Of a stretch of 35,748 nucleotides of DNA, positions 1 to 8,497 are shown in pieces. This stretch comes from Candidatus Methanoperedens sp. (GTDB lineage Archaea; Halobacteriota; Methanosarcinia; Methanosarcinales; Methanoperedenaceae), in contig VEPN01000032.1 in NCBI GenBank assembly GCA_012026835.1, positions 1 to 35,748 of the forward strand, given 5' to 3'. The notes under the pieces are model-generated. The model saw only the letters and a program-made list of their open reading frames with translations, searched no databases and was not told where the DNA came from. The first letter of the stretch is position 1. Every line of letters begins with the position of its first letter. A program made the translations under genes and the position numbers.

Positions 1-61
1 TTGAGAGTTTTATTTCTTTTACTCTTTGATAACATTTAAAAGTACATTGTTCGTATGTATA

Positions 62-322
62 CTAATAATTTCGGGTATATAGGCTATGATCGACTATATC
101 TGTTGTTAAATCTATGTCTTTGGAATTTAGATATGAAATTACGTCTAAAATAATTTGAGGCGCGTTAGAGTAATCAAAATCAATAGAATACTCTTGCTTT
201 TCAGGATTATAATCAAAGTTCAAAACTGAACTGAAATATACCCTGTGTATACCTTTGGACAGAATGGGATTATTAGAAATATCTAAAATTATTTTTTGTG
301 AAATTATTTTAAGTTGAGACAT
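62..322 (-). CDS. Small hypothetical protein, last visible gene of the methylase cassette
   Basis: An 86-residue protein that I do not recognise. It has no membrane segment, no cysteine cluster and no obvious nucleotide-binding motif; the composition is rich in Ile, Asp, Tyr and Ser, with a probable beta-rich middle. Its ATG lies 8 bases after the stop of the ParB-like gene on the same strand, so the two are very likely co-transcribed. Only 61 bases remain to the window edge, so further genes of the cassette may lie beyond it. The base composition is AT-rich like its two upstream neighbours and unlike the core genes after 4 kb. It could be an accessory subunit or an immunity/antitoxin-like partner, but nothing in the sequence shows which. 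Confidence 0.6.
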   Translation of the reverse strand: MSQLKIISQKIILDISNNPILSKGIHRVYFSSVLNFDYNPEKQEYSIDFDYSNAPQIILDVISYLNSKDIDLTTDIVDHSLYTRNY

Positions 323-330
323 TTTAAATT

Positions 331-1575
331 CTATTTGGTCTCTAATAGTTTTGCAGTTAACTCAGCAATGCTATTTAAAAGCTTAATTATTTCTGTATCT
401 TTCATATTTGTGTGTTTTGGATCAATGCTTTCGATACTACTCAAAGCTCTTTTAAGGAGTGTTTTAGGCTTGTCGGATTCTTTATGAGCCTTATAAGTAT
501 CTACGATATCTGCGAAATCCTCTTTAAAATCCTCGGCTATATTGGTGAGTGTCTTAGGTTTTATCTTTTTAGGAACTTTTTTATGTTCGACCCTTTCTGA
601 TTCATCTCTACTTTCCTTAGATTCTTCTCTGATTTCTTCTTGTGCACTTTGTGTCTTTTCAATAGTTCTTTCGACTGATTTTTTTAAATCCTCTTTAGTC
701 TTTATATCAGTCATGAGATTTTTAATCCTACGAACTTCCATATGTGGTTCTTTAGCAATAATAAGTTGAAATCCTGCTAAAGTGGCATAATGAATATCTT
801 CTGCACTCATATTTTTCTTTTTGAAAGTCGAAATACAATTTTGAAGATCAATAAAATGTTCATGCCATCCTTTTACTTCTTCGTAATCATTGGGCTTTTC
901 GATAAATTCTAAATAACCATCAATTAACTTTAAACGTTCAAGTCTTTCCTTAATATCATCCTCGGTAAAACCTCCGAACAGTGAATTGGCGATTTGTTTA
1001 GATGCAAGACCGATCCGTGTGCCTTCTTGTATCTTAAGTAATTCATTAATAGGACCATAATCTTTTCGATAAGGTCTAGATAACTGGAGATCTATTTCTA
1101 ATCGGTATATATCTTTTTCATCTATACTTTGGGGAAGTCGGGCTACTGTCAAATAGCCATATTTAGGATCTGATTCTTGTAAATCCTCAAATACAGCCAT
1201 TCTTCTGTTGCCATTTATCACAACACCATCAAAAGTCATTATTCCAGGATCTATCTGGCCAATTTTTATTAAATTGTCTTTTAAAAGTTGCGTAGTATTT
1301 TCATCTTCTCCGAGTAATAATTCTTTTATGATTTTTCTATCCTCTTGATTTAACGGATCTAGTTCTCTTCCAATCTTATTTTGTTTTTGCATTATCTCCG
1401 CTGCGAACCGCCCATTTCGCTTATTATAAATCAAAAATTCAATTGGAAGTTTATAAACATCTAACAGCTTAAGTTCCCCTTTTAATTGAACAGCTAATTG
1501 ATTTTTTTGTAAACAGTCTTTATTATTTCTGACATAAGAGTCAATCTCAGTTGCCTTTGCAGAGTTTATTTCCAT
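331..1575 (-). CDS. ParB-like (ParB/Srx fold) protein linked to DNA methylase
   Basis: A protein of about 414 residues. Near residue 120 it carries LIKIGQIDPGIM followed by VVINGNRRMAVFEDL, the pattern of a ParB N-terminal/sulfiredoxin-like domain (target-box region, then GNRR). A helical middle, including an ASKQIANSLFGGF stretch that could be helix-turn-helix-like, leads to a highly charged Lys/Glu-rich segment and a helical C-terminus. The frame opens with an ATG at 1623, but the ATG at 1575 has a good Shine-Dalgarno (GAGGTC, 1584-1589) and avoids overlap with the methylase, so I chose it. In this family CTP or ATP binding and nuclease activity both occur; neither can be assigned here. The context (DUF1156-type methylase upstream, small gene downstream) argues for DNA modification or defence rather than chromosome segregation: no ParA is visible. 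Confidence 0.65.
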   Translation of the reverse strand: MEINSAKATEIDSYVRNNKDCLQKNQLAVQLKGELKLLDVYKLPIEFLIYNKRNGRFAAEIMQKQNKIGRELDPLNQEDRKIIKELLLGEDENTTQLLKDNLIKIGQIDPGIMTFDGVVINGNRRMAVFEDLQESDPKYGYLTVARLPQSIDEKDIYRLEIDLQLSRPYRKDYGPINELLKIQEGTRIGLASKQIANSLFGGFTEDDIKERLERLKLIDGYLEFIEKPNDYEEVKGWHEHFIDLQNCISTFKKKNMSAEDIHYATLAGFQLIIAKEPHMEVRRIKNLMTDIKTKEDLKKSVERTIEKTQSAQEEIREESKESRDESERVEHKKVPKKIKPKTLTNIAEDFKEDFADIVDTYKAHKESDKPKTLLKRALSSIESIDPKHTNMKDTEIIKLLNSIAELTAKLLETK

Positions 1576-1583
1576 ATTTTCGA

Positions 1584-1589
1584 CCTCAT
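1584..1589 (-). promoter_or_regulatory. Ribosome binding site deciding the ParB-like start
   Basis: GAGGTC read on the minus strand lies 8 bases before the ATG at 1575 and complements the archaeal 16S 3' end. The alternative ATG at 1623 has no comparable site and lies inside the upstream methylase gene. A TATA-like AT-rich run (about 1590-1610) also precedes it, so an internal promoter is possible. Confidence 0.5.
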
Positions 1590-1603
1590 TTAAATATAAA
1601 AAT

Positions 1604-3706
1604 TTAAAAATTATTCTCTCCAAAACTCCCTGAATCTAATCCACTAAGCAGGGTTATCATATTTTCAGTTGGTGCTGGACATTGTGTTAAACGGGCAACT
1701 GCTAGTGAGAAAATAAAACTTTTTTCATCAGCTTCATTAAATTCAATGGAAGCTTCATTAAGCCTCTTCTTCCACATATATATATGCGTATTTATCCATT
1801 TTCTAAAATAATTATCTTTTATAACTTTTTTTTCCCCTAACTTCATAGGACGACAACAGAATACAGAATCCCACTTAATACTTCCACTCGTGCTATGGAA
1901 ACCGCTTCGCCCTTCTGAACGTACAGGAAATATGTTCATTACCTCAAAACTATTTTCTGTCAAGGCAATTGCCAATGACATCCAAGCTTTTATATCTTTA
2001 TGATGATAAGTAAAAATCATCATTCCATCTGGTTTTAACACACGTTTACATTCTTGGAATACTTTTATAAGTCCATTGGCATATCTATCATGTTCTTCTT
2101 TAGTTTTTCTTGACACAAAAAGCGCTTCTTTATAAGGCGTAGAGGAGTTATTCCATATATTATATTCTTTCAATTGGTCTTTTATCCATACATAGTAAAA
2201 ATCTGCCATTTCTGAATATGATAGATTATCATAGTAAGGAGGGTCGGTTAAAATCAAATCTATGGTCGAATCTTGGAGGGAAAATAAATCCTCTGAAGAT
2301 TTGTTCAGAAGTAAGCATTGAGCATCCCTGTTATACCATTTTTGTGGGTCTGATGTTACTATCGCTTCTAAGTTTTCTTTGGTATATATTTTCTTAAGTT
2401 TTCCATTGATATATGACAGCTCATAAGGGTTAGCACAATATTCTTTTCCTCTCAACATTTTAGAAATAGCCGATGTAAAGCTACCTCTGCCAAATCTAAT
2501 ACCCCACACGTTTCCCTCTACGGGTCTTGTCACCATTCTATAGGCATGTAGTCCGAATAAGGGGGTTAATTTTCTATAACCAAAAGCATAAGAACATAAC
2601 ATATTGTTGCTAGCCAGTGAATCGGAAAATGCTAATAATATAAACTCGCGGACATTAACGTCCTTTATTTTTAAGATTTCATCGTAAATTAACGAAAGAC
2701 TGAGCAGTTGCCTTTTGTTGAAAAGTTGGTAGTAGTGAGTATATCCATAACTTAAAGGTCTGGGATCTTTCCTATTTTCTGTGGGGATAGGATTCCGTGG
2801 GAAAAGTAGGCTTTTTTCTTTCTGATCAAACATTTCGCATGCTTTATTGAAAAGTTCGTTATCATAATCAGATACCGCTTTAAATTCACGACTATTCGTA
2901 ACAGGATGTAAATATTCTAAAGCAAAGATTTTTTTTGAAATTGGCACTCCCGGCTTTGATAGACCCCTTATTGAACCCTGAGATTGACAGTTTGGGCACC
3001 TATAAATTGCCTTCTTAATAGGTCCTTTATTTATTTCAATATAAGTTCGACATTTTTTACATTGACACCTGTCTTGATCTATTGGAATCTCACTTATTGT
3101 GTGACAATCTGGGCAAAAGACGACCTGGTATTGCTTTTTATGCGATTCGTATAATTTAAAATGAGGATGAGCTTCAAAGGAAAAATTACAATCCGGACAT
3201 TTGATAACATCGACCCAAAAGTGATAAATCACCTCTGCAAACTCGCCATTCTCCAATTTGGTCTTATAAAAAGTTTTTATTGTTTCTTCTAATTTCTCTT
3301 TTATTCTCTCAAATTCCTTTTTTACAAGTACTGTATCGCAGACTTCCAATTCTTTTTTAGTAATAAACCAAGCTACTGGGTCTATATCAACTCCAACTGT
3401 TCTAAATCCACATTTTGTTGCCTCAATTATAGAGGTTCCACCGCCCATGAAGGGGTCCAGTAAAGTTAGGTTTTGTTGTCCGTCATTTTGATAGAAAGAT
3501 TTCCACAATGTTTCTTTTCGGGTTCCAGACTCATGTTGAGTGGATTTTAAAAACATGCGGAAGTTGCTTCCTAATCTTCTTGCCCACCATTTGTGGATTT
3601 CATAAACGGGTCGTTTTTTGTTACCCTCGCATAGAGCGATAGGATAGAGTTCTTCTACAGGAAAATCTCGTTCAATCCTTGCTGGTTCAGGCGTACTCAT
3701 TTTCAT
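1604..3706 (-). CDS. DUF1156/COG1743-type adenine-specific DNA methylase with Zn-ribbons
   Basis: A protein of about 700 residues that should transfer a methyl group from S-adenosylmethionine to DNA adenine. Numbered from the GTG at 3751: RDFPVEELYP at 28-37 and HKWWARRLGSNF at 53-64 are the hallmark of DUF1156; DPFMGGGTSI at 99-108 is the SAM-binding motif; DPPYYDN at 503-509 is the catalytic DPPY motif. Between them lie four Zn-knuckles (CPDC, CPDC, CKKC, CPNC at about 185-255), typical of the Zn-ribbon methylases of COG1743. The frame begins at a GTG (3751) without a Shine-Dalgarno; I prefer the ATG at 3706, preceded by GGGG, which still keeps the whole DUF1156 region. It is first in a leftward cassette with the ParB-like gene. 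In other prokaryotes this family sits in defence islands, often with a DUF499 ATPase, which is not visible here. Confidence 0.85.
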   Translation of the reverse strand: MKMSTPEPARIERDFPVEELYPIALCEGNKKRPVYEIHKWWARRLGSNFRMFLKSTQHESGTRKETLWKSFYQNDGQQNLTLLDPFMGGGTSIIEATKCGFRTVGVDIDPVAWFITKKELEVCDTVLVKKEFERIKEKLEETIKTFYKTKLENGEFAEVIYHFWVDVIKCPDCNFSFEAHPHFKLYESHKKQYQVVFCPDCHTISEIPIDQDRCQCKKCRTYIEINKGPIKKAIYRCPNCQSQGSIRGLSKPGVPISKKIFALEYLHPVTNSREFKAVSDYDNELFNKACEMFDQKEKSLLFPRNPIPTENRKDPRPLSYGYTHYYQLFNKRQLLSLSLIYDEILKIKDVNVREFILLAFSDSLASNNMLCSYAFGYRKLTPLFGLHAYRMVTRPVEGNVWGIRFGRGSFTSAISKMLRGKEYCANPYELSYINGKLKKIYTKENLEAIVTSDPQKWYNRDAQCLLLNKSSEDLFSLQDSTIDLILTDPPYYDNLSYSEMADFYYVWIKDQLKEYNIWNNSSTPYKEALFVSRKTKEEHDRYANGLIKVFQECKRVLKPDGMMIFTYHHKDIKAWMSLAIALTENSFEVMNIFPVRSEGRSGFHSTSGSIKWDSVFCCRPMKLGEKKVIKDNYFRKWINTHIYMWKKRLNEASIEFNEADEKSFIFSLAVARLTQCPAPTENMITLLSGLDSGSFGENNF

Positions 3707-4009
3707 TAGCCCCGTTCGAGTCCGTCTTTTGATAAGATCTAAATTCTTCACCAGTCATATATCTGCCTATTGTCCACATCGCTTCATATTGTATAGTTTT
3801 TTTGGTACATATATAATAATACTTCCTCTTTATTAATCGTTTCCATATTCATCTTATCTCTCCATCGTTCCTTCAAATACATAGCCGCTTCTGCCACATT
3901 CCGCTTAGTAAAATATATCGGCAACAATCATCAATCGGGATGCATCAACAGAGGGCAAATCCTGTAACTTCATTTCTCCAAGTAAAAGTGACATCGCATT
4001 TACTCCCAT
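3687..4009 (-). pseudogene. Frame-broken remnant of an unknown gene
   Basis: There is no intact gene here, but protein-like sequence runs through three frames on the minus strand. A 34-codon frame (4009 to 3905, starting just after the PH-protein stop) ends in ...SRLMIVADIFY. The next frame continues as TKRNVAEAAMYLKERW and reaches a stop at 3784. A third frame (3779 to 3687, starting MWTIGRYMTGEEF) runs into the methylase start region. Read end to end the pieces make plausible helical protein, so I infer an old gene with at least two frameshifts. I do not recognise the family. The third piece may be chance. Confidence 0.4.
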
Positions 4010-4012
4010 AAT

Positions 4013-4627
4013 TCATCTCGGCTCATACCTTGTCTTATACCCCGGATTCCTCTCAGGCCTTAAAGCATTGGGATAATTCCAGTCCGTCTTGATGTCCACA
4101 GATACTTCTTTGATCCTTTTGAACACCTCATAAGGCTCAGGAATAGCAATGAACTTATCATAAATATTTGCGCCTTTGTTAGTTGTCCTGCCTGAAAAAG
4201 CCTGTACCGTACCCACACCTAATAAATTCTCAATCGGGTTTACATTCACTTCGATATCCGATATCTTATCGTAATCTATCGCCTTAAAATCGGTTCCCCA
4301 GAACCCGCTTCTCATCATCAGGCGTTTATTCGTGTATGCATAGAACGTATTGCCGTGGACAAGGAACAGGCGCATCATATTGAGAATACTTGCATAGAAC
4401 GGGAAAAGGTGAATGGCAAAAAATGGTATCATAAATGATGCTGCCTCACCATTCATATTCCTGATAAACCCAAAATAGTCAAAAGCACCCCAGAGCAGCC
4501 CAAAAATCAAAAATGGGATTCCACTCATAATGAATGGTATAAATGCGGGCTTTCCAACCCAGAGTATCCTTTCATCCTTATCCCTTACAGCTTCAAATTG
4601 CGGAGGGGTGCTTGTATCAATTAACAT
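4013..4627 (-). CDS. PH-domain (bPH2/DUF304-like) membrane protein
   Basis: A protein of 204 residues. After a short N-terminal segment (DERILWVGKP, residues 18-27) come two hydrophobic membrane segments (about 30-52 and 63-90). They are followed by the region FYAYTNKRLMMRSGF (about 95-109) and DFKAIDYDKISDIEV (about 113-127), the pattern of bacterial/archaeal PH-like domains, which usually sit on the cytoplasmic face of the membrane. Function in archaea is unknown. The start is supported by AAGGAG about 5 bases upstream of the ATG. It stands alone, with the decayed gene downstream and the geranylgeranyl reductase convergent in neither sense but upstream on the same strand, 73 bases away. Confidence 0.75.
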   Translation of the reverse strand: MLIDTSTPPQFEAVRDKDERILWVGKPAFIPFIMSGIPFLIFGLLWGAFDYFGFIRNMNGEAASFMIPFFAIHLFPFYASILNMMRLFLVHGNTFYAYTNKRLMMRSGFWGTDFKAIDYDKISDIEVNVNPIENLLGVGTVQAFSGRTTNKGANIYDKFIAIPEPYEVFKRIKEVSVDIKTDWNYPNALRPERNPGYKTRYEPR

Positions 4628-4700
4628 ATATCTCCTTTGGCCACCATTATGTTTTTAAAGTCTAAACTATCCTAACGGATTTATAATTTTCTCCATGGGG

Positions 4701-5867
4701 TTAAAAAAGTGTCCTGAACGCAGTTCCCAACAATTTAATAAGCTTCTTCTTATCCCCTTCCATTACAAGTTTCTGCATGAGGACAGAGGGATGATCCATA
4801 TCGCCATATTCCGTGATAATATCTCTTATCTCAGGCTGGTTCAGGTACGCTACTAACTCATTCAGGCCGTCATCTCCCAGTTTACCGAGACTCTTATGAA
4901 TCCTCATCCCTATGGAGAGTTCCCGCCCTACAGCCTTGCGCCATCCTTTTTCGTACTCCGCAAGGCTCGCCTCATCTCTTGAAGCACGCGCAGCTACCTC
5001 GCCAGCTATCTTTGCGCACACGGCGCCCATGTAAACACCCCCTCCCGAGGTTGGCTTAACCTGTCCGGCCGCATCGCCTGCAAGCAGCACATTATCTTTT
5101 ATGGTCTTATCCGGGGGGCCAAGCGGGATTCCGCCAAGCACATACTCCGTGCGCGAGCCTTTGTATCTTGAAGCCACAACAGGATGGCTCATGAGTTTTT
5201 CAAGGCATTGCAGCGGTGAAACATCATCCTGGTTCTTTGCAAGACCGATGCGTGCCATGCCGGAAAAAGGGACAGCCCATGCAAAAAAACCCGGGGCAAC
5301 ATCATTTCCTGTGAAAATCTCAACGTATTGCGGGTCTTTTGCAGTGTAGGGAGCTTCAAGCTGTATCCCTGACAGGAATTTCTTACAGCGCGAAATTCCG
5401 GCTGCGCGGCCAACGCTGCTCTGTATCCCGTCTGCGCCGATTATGATACTTGAATGGATCTCCTTTTTCTCACCCTCCGATATTACCGATATCTTTCCCT
5501 TCCCGAGACCAGTAAAACGTGTCCTTAATAAGAGGTCAGTCCCCTCATCCAGCGAGCGCTCAACAAGCGTCCTGTCGAACATTTTCCTGTCTATGACATA
5601 AGCTTTTACATCCTTCCCGCGTATGCACAGTTCTTCACAATCCGGGGCGTACACAAAAGCCCCTTTCATCTTTGCAAGAACATAACTTCCCTCCCCGACC
5701 TCGCATTCCCCAAGAGCGGCAGTACTTACAAGCCCCGTGCACTGGACTGGGGAGCCTATGCTTGCATGCTCCTCTATAAGCAGGGTGCTTGCACCGTTTT
5801 GGGATGCGTATTTTGAGGCCATGGCACCCGCAGGCCCGGCGCCAATGACCACGACATCATATTTCAT
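4701..5867 (-). CDS. Geranylgeranyl reductase family FAD enzyme
   Basis: A protein of 388 residues with an N-terminal FAD-binding Rossmann motif (VVVIGAGPAGAMASKYA, 5-21). It also has the PVQCTGLVS signature with a conserved cysteine (41-49) and the second FAD motif NVLLAGDAAGQVKPTSGGG (about 259-277). This is the geranylgeranyl reductase family, which in archaea saturates the isoprenoid chains of membrane ether lipids (digeranylgeranylglycerophospholipid) or of quinone-type carriers at the membrane surface. Length is normal for the family (about 390-400). Methanosarcinales carry several paralogues, so the precise substrate cannot be fixed from sequence. It is divergent from the gene at 5925 with a 57-base shared promoter region. 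Confidence 0.85.
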   Translation of the reverse strand: MKYDVVVIGAGPAGAMASKYASQNGASTLLIEEHASIGSPVQCTGLVSTAALGECEVGEGSYVLAKMKGAFVYAPDCEELCIRGKDVKAYVIDRKMFDRTLVERSLDEGTDLLLRTRFTGLGKGKISVISEGEKKEIHSSIIIGADGIQSSVGRAAGISRCKKFLSGIQLEAPYTAKDPQYVEIFTGNDVAPGFFAWAVPFSGMARIGLAKNQDDVSPLQCLEKLMSHPVVASRYKGSRTEYVLGGIPLGPPDKTIKDNVLLAGDAAGQVKPTSGGGVYMGAVCAKIAGEVAARASRDEASLAEYEKGWRKAVGRELSIGMRIHKSLGKLGDDGLNELVAYLNQPEIRDIITEYGDMDHPSVLMQKLVMEGDKKKLIKLLGTAFRTLF

Positions 5868-5924
5868 GTGCCCAATAATGTCCAGGTAGATAAATAACCC
5901 TTAGCAGAAAGCTTTTAAGAATCC

Positions 5925-6425
5925 ATGACGATACAACATACCATGAAACGTACTTATCACCAGTTCCCCCAGAAGCCTGAGCTTGAACAAAAATATAATT
6001 TCAAAGCTGACCTTCCCTATATCGTAAAAGCAATGGCTGGGATGGACGGGCAGTTCGGGACTTTTATTACAGACACCCCGGACCTTAAAGGACGTCCCAT
6101 AACTGCAAAGCGGACAATAGATGTTGAAATCACAAACAAAAGAACTGATTTCACTTCACTGAACAAATACTCTCTTGATTCCATACTTGCAGATATAGAC
6201 AACGAAGGAACCATAGATTTCAGAGTCATCCTGAAATACTCATTCCTTGATAAAAAATATGACCGCGTACCATTCAAGGGAGACTCTTTTTATGTACGTA
6301 CAAATCTTGATAATAACGTGCTTACCCTGAAAGTACATCATATCGAGGGAATGGGCAGGACCGAATGCTCGCGAATAGCAGATACCATTGTTGAAGAAAT
6401 AAGAAGAAACGCGCCAGATGTCTGA
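5925..6425 (+). CDS. Conserved hypothetical protein, operon with DUF2240 gene
   Basis: A protein of 166 residues with no recognised domain. It is soluble, mixed alpha/beta, with no cysteine motif or membrane segment. A second in-frame ATG at 5943 is an alternative start. Its last codons overlap the next gene (ATG at 6418, stop at 6423-6425), so the two are translationally coupled and probably act together. A TATA-like run just before the ATG suggests a very short or absent leader. Confidence 0.7.
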   Translation: MTIQHTMKRTYHQFPQKPELEQKYNFKADLPYIVKAMAGMDGQFGTFITDTPDLKGRPITAKRTIDVEITNKRTDFTSLNKYSLDSILADIDNEGTIDFRVILKYSFLDKKYDRVPFKGDSFYVRTNLDNNVLTLKVHHIEGMGRTECSRIADTIVEEIRRNAPDV

Positions 6426-6891
6426 CCTTATATATACTGTTTCGATGCCCTTTTTAAGAAAGGGGAAAGAAACGCTCAAAGAGAGCGATTTTGTGCTCGC
6501 GCTTGCGATCGATCTTAACTGGTTCACTCCTGAAGCCGCAAAAAACATACTGGCCCTTGCCGGGAAAGAGGGGCTTTTGAAAAAGGATGGGGATGTTATA
6601 AGTCCTGCATTTGATCTTGGCTCAGTAAAAATACCTTCAGGATTCAAACCCCAGCAGTCTGTTGTTGAAAAAAAATCGCTTTTTGACAGGGTGATTGATC
6701 GTATCATACAGGGCACAGGCATGGAAAAGCGTAAAGTGATATCACTAATAAATAAAAAACAGGAAGATCTGTGCAAACTCGTTGAAATCGAGGTAAGCGC
6801 CATCCTCGTTGCCCTGGAACACGGGATAGCTGCCGATGACCTCATCGATGAGGAATATAAGGCTTTAATTAGTCCTTTGCTTTCTTCGTGA
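6418..6891 (+). CDS. DUF2240 family protein
   Basis: A protein of 157 residues that resembles the archaeal DUF2240 family. Its N-terminal part reads like a winged-helix-like module: ESDFVLALAIDLNWFTPEAA, then ALAGKEGLLKKDGD. A predicted helical C-terminus contains FDRVIDRIIQGTG. The family is confined to archaea and has no established function; a DNA- or RNA-associated role would be a guess. It is coupled to the preceding gene by an 8-base overlap and its 3' end overlaps the convergent rpoL gene by 23 bases. Confidence 0.65.
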   Translation: MSDLIYTVSMPFLRKGKETLKESDFVLALAIDLNWFTPEAAKNILALAGKEGLLKKDGDVISPAFDLGSVKIPSGFKPQQSVVEKKSLFDRVIDRIIQGTGMEKRKVISLINKKQEDLCKLVEIEVSAILVALEHGIAADDLIDEEYKALISPLLSS

Positions 6892-7147
6892 AGATCTCAA
6901 TAAATTCATCGCATTCCTTGATGACTTCATTTGCAGCTTTTTTAATTATTGCTATCGGGTCTGCGCCGTCTGTCCTCACGAAAAGGATAGGGTCGCTTAT
7001 TGTTGTATGTTTGATATCATACGACGCTATTTCAACGTGTTTGTTGTTCAGTAAAGCGGTTTTCAATGTATTGAGGAGCGTATGGGTCTCCCCGACGACC
7101 TTGATGCTTATCTCGTTCTCGGTCTTATTGACGATTGTAAGTTCCAT
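6869..7147 (-). CDS. rpoL: DNA-directed RNA polymerase subunit L (Rpo11)
   Basis: A protein of 92 residues. It starts MELTIVNKTENEISIKVVGE and then has HTLLNTLKTALLNNKHVE, the archaeal Rpo11 pattern (eukaryotic RPB11, bacterial alpha-NTD fold). It should pair with subunit D to nucleate RNA polymerase assembly. Length is normal. It follows csl4 by 8 bases on the same strand, an arrangement that keeps RNA synthesis and exosome genes together. The 3' end overlaps the convergent DUF2240 gene. Confidence 0.92.
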   Translation of the reverse strand: MELTIVNKTENEISIKVVGETHTLLNTLKTALLNNKHVEIASYDIKHTTISDPILFVRTDGADPIAIIKKAANEVIKECDEFIEIFTKKAKD

Positions 7148-7155
7148 GATATCAC

Positions 7156-7701
7156 CTAAATAATGCCAGTCCCGTAATCAGAGGACAGTTTTCTTGTCTC
7201 GTTCCTGTTGCATTTGGGGCATTTGAGTTTCCCGTTATCCTTTTTCAATGCAGTCCTGCAATTGCCGCAATAAGCTTTCATCACACCGAGTTCTTTATTC
7301 ACTGTGGTAAGGCGCATGTTCCTCATATCTATGACCCTTGCTTTGACAATATCAAAAGGTGAAAATTCATAATATAATTCCTTCACATAAGCGTCCTTGA
7401 CATTTGAAACGTGGATTGCGGCCTGCTCGGCATTAAATATTTCCCGCTCGCCCCTTCCTTTGATACCTGCAATCTCAACAAGTGCTACTGAATCTTTCAC
7501 ATCAGTCACCTGGCCGATAACGATGTCCCCAACCTGCAGGTTGGGGGGCGTATTCGTGACAGGGGTTATTGAAATCGAGCGCTCCTTATTATTTATCTTT
7601 ACTATTCCGGTGGTTGCGGCATAAATATTGCCTTTATCTACGAAGGTCCCGGTTTTTCCCGTCAACTCCTCCGATGTTCCGATAAGGTCTCCAGGCAACA
7701 C
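7156..7701 (-). CDS. csl4: Exosome cap subunit Csl4, with probable N-terminal extension
   Basis: A core of 181 residues from a GTG codon. LPGDLIGTSEEL and GTFVDKGNIYAATTG open the N-terminal Csl4 domain; an S1-type RNA-binding domain follows in the middle. The C-terminal Zn-ribbon is CGNCRTAL plus CPKCNRN. Csl4 forms the RNA-binding cap of the archaeal exosome and bridges to DnaG. The reading frame remains open upstream of the GTG for about 79 codons (to 7938), encoding a basic patch and then a Glu-rich tract that looks translated, yet no ATG, GTG or TTG occurs there. The GTG at 7701 has only a weak Shine-Dalgarno. The true start is therefore unresolved. rpoL follows 8 bases downstream. Confidence 0.88.
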   Translation of the reverse strand: MLPGDLIGTSEELTGKTGTFVDKGNIYAATTGIVKINNKERSISITPVTNTPPNLQVGDIVIGQVTDVKDSVALVEIAGIKGRGEREIFNAEQAAIHVSNVKDAYVKELYYEFSPFDIVKARVIDMRNMRLTTVNKELGVMKAYCGNCRTALKKDNGKLKCPKCNRNETRKLSSDYGTGII

Positions 7702-7906
7702 GATTCTGGTTTCTTCCTGTACTTCCTGTGTCTCCTCTTCAGGTTGTTCTGTCTCCTCTTCTACTTCTTCTTCAATTTCCTGGGGAGCCTCTTCTGCCTC
7801 TAAAATCTCTTTTTCTTCAGTTTTATCAGCTTTCTCACTTTCTTCGCCTTTTCCAAGCTTTCTCCTGCTTGTAATCTTCCGTCTCTTTATTCTAATAATG
7901 ATCCCT

Positions 7907-8497
7907 CTATCTTTTCTCGATCCTGAATATCTCTGCTTTTATGACCTGTACTTCCCTGGTATGGAATCTGAATGTCCTTTTAATGGGAAAATCAATTAAT
8001 ATATGCTCTGTTATGACCGACGGGCTGATAAATTTTTTTATGAACTCGGCACTTCCGGCATTGTGTATGGAGTAAACCACGCTGCTTAGTTCGAGGGCTT
8101 TCCTCAAAAAAGGGCGGTCGCTTCCTTTCACCTGTGCGCCAAACGGCGGGTTCATCACCACCGAATGCGCTTTACCGCGCACCTCATTTATGCTGCTGCA
8201 TACGAACTCGACATCTGCGCCAAGCTTCTGTGCATTTGCCCGTGCAATCTCAAGAGCGTCTCTATCGTCATCAAACCCTATAACCTTTTCTGCTCCAAGG
8301 AGCTTTGCCCCGATGGCAAGTATTCCGCAGCCGCACCCAAGGTCATAGACAGTATCCGCGATATCCCCTTTCATGAATGCATAATGCAACAGTTCGGCTG
8401 CCACGGTTGCAGGCGTGGAATATTGTTCTTTTGATGGTTTCGGGGAAGAAAAGCCGCAAACCTGTTCCAGCAGTATCTCAAGATGTTTTTTTCTCAT
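7907..8497 (-). CDS. METTL5-like RNA adenine methyltransferase
   Basis: A protein of 196 residues, a class I SAM-dependent methyltransferase. It has the SAM motif YDLGCGCGILAIGAKLLGA (about 50-68), an acidic ribose-binding loop (FDDD), and the catalytic MNPPFGAQ motif (about 114-121) of N6-adenine methyltransferases. The N-terminal LEILLEQVCGF and PKPSKEQYSTPA are characteristic of the METTL5 family, which in eukaryotes methylates small-subunit rRNA; an rRNA target is inferred here. It overlaps the upstream methyltransferase by 4 bases and lies directly before the csl4 frame. Confidence 0.85.
   Translation of the reverse strand: MRKKHLEILLEQVCGFSSPKPSKEQYSTPATVAAELLHYAFMKGDIADTVYDLGCGCGILAIGAKLLGAEKVIGFDDDRDALEIARANAQKLGADVEFVCSSINEVRGKAHSVVMNPPFGAQVKGSDRPFLRKALELSSVVYSIHNAGSAEFIKKFISPSVITEHILIDFPIKRTFRFHTREVQVIKAEIFRIEKR

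Noticed and set aside
6240-6845. A 201-codon minus-strand frame opposite the DUF2240 operon
   Set aside because: It is the complement of two clearly coding plus-strand genes and its composition (Ser, Phe and Leu rich) is that of an antisense shadow.
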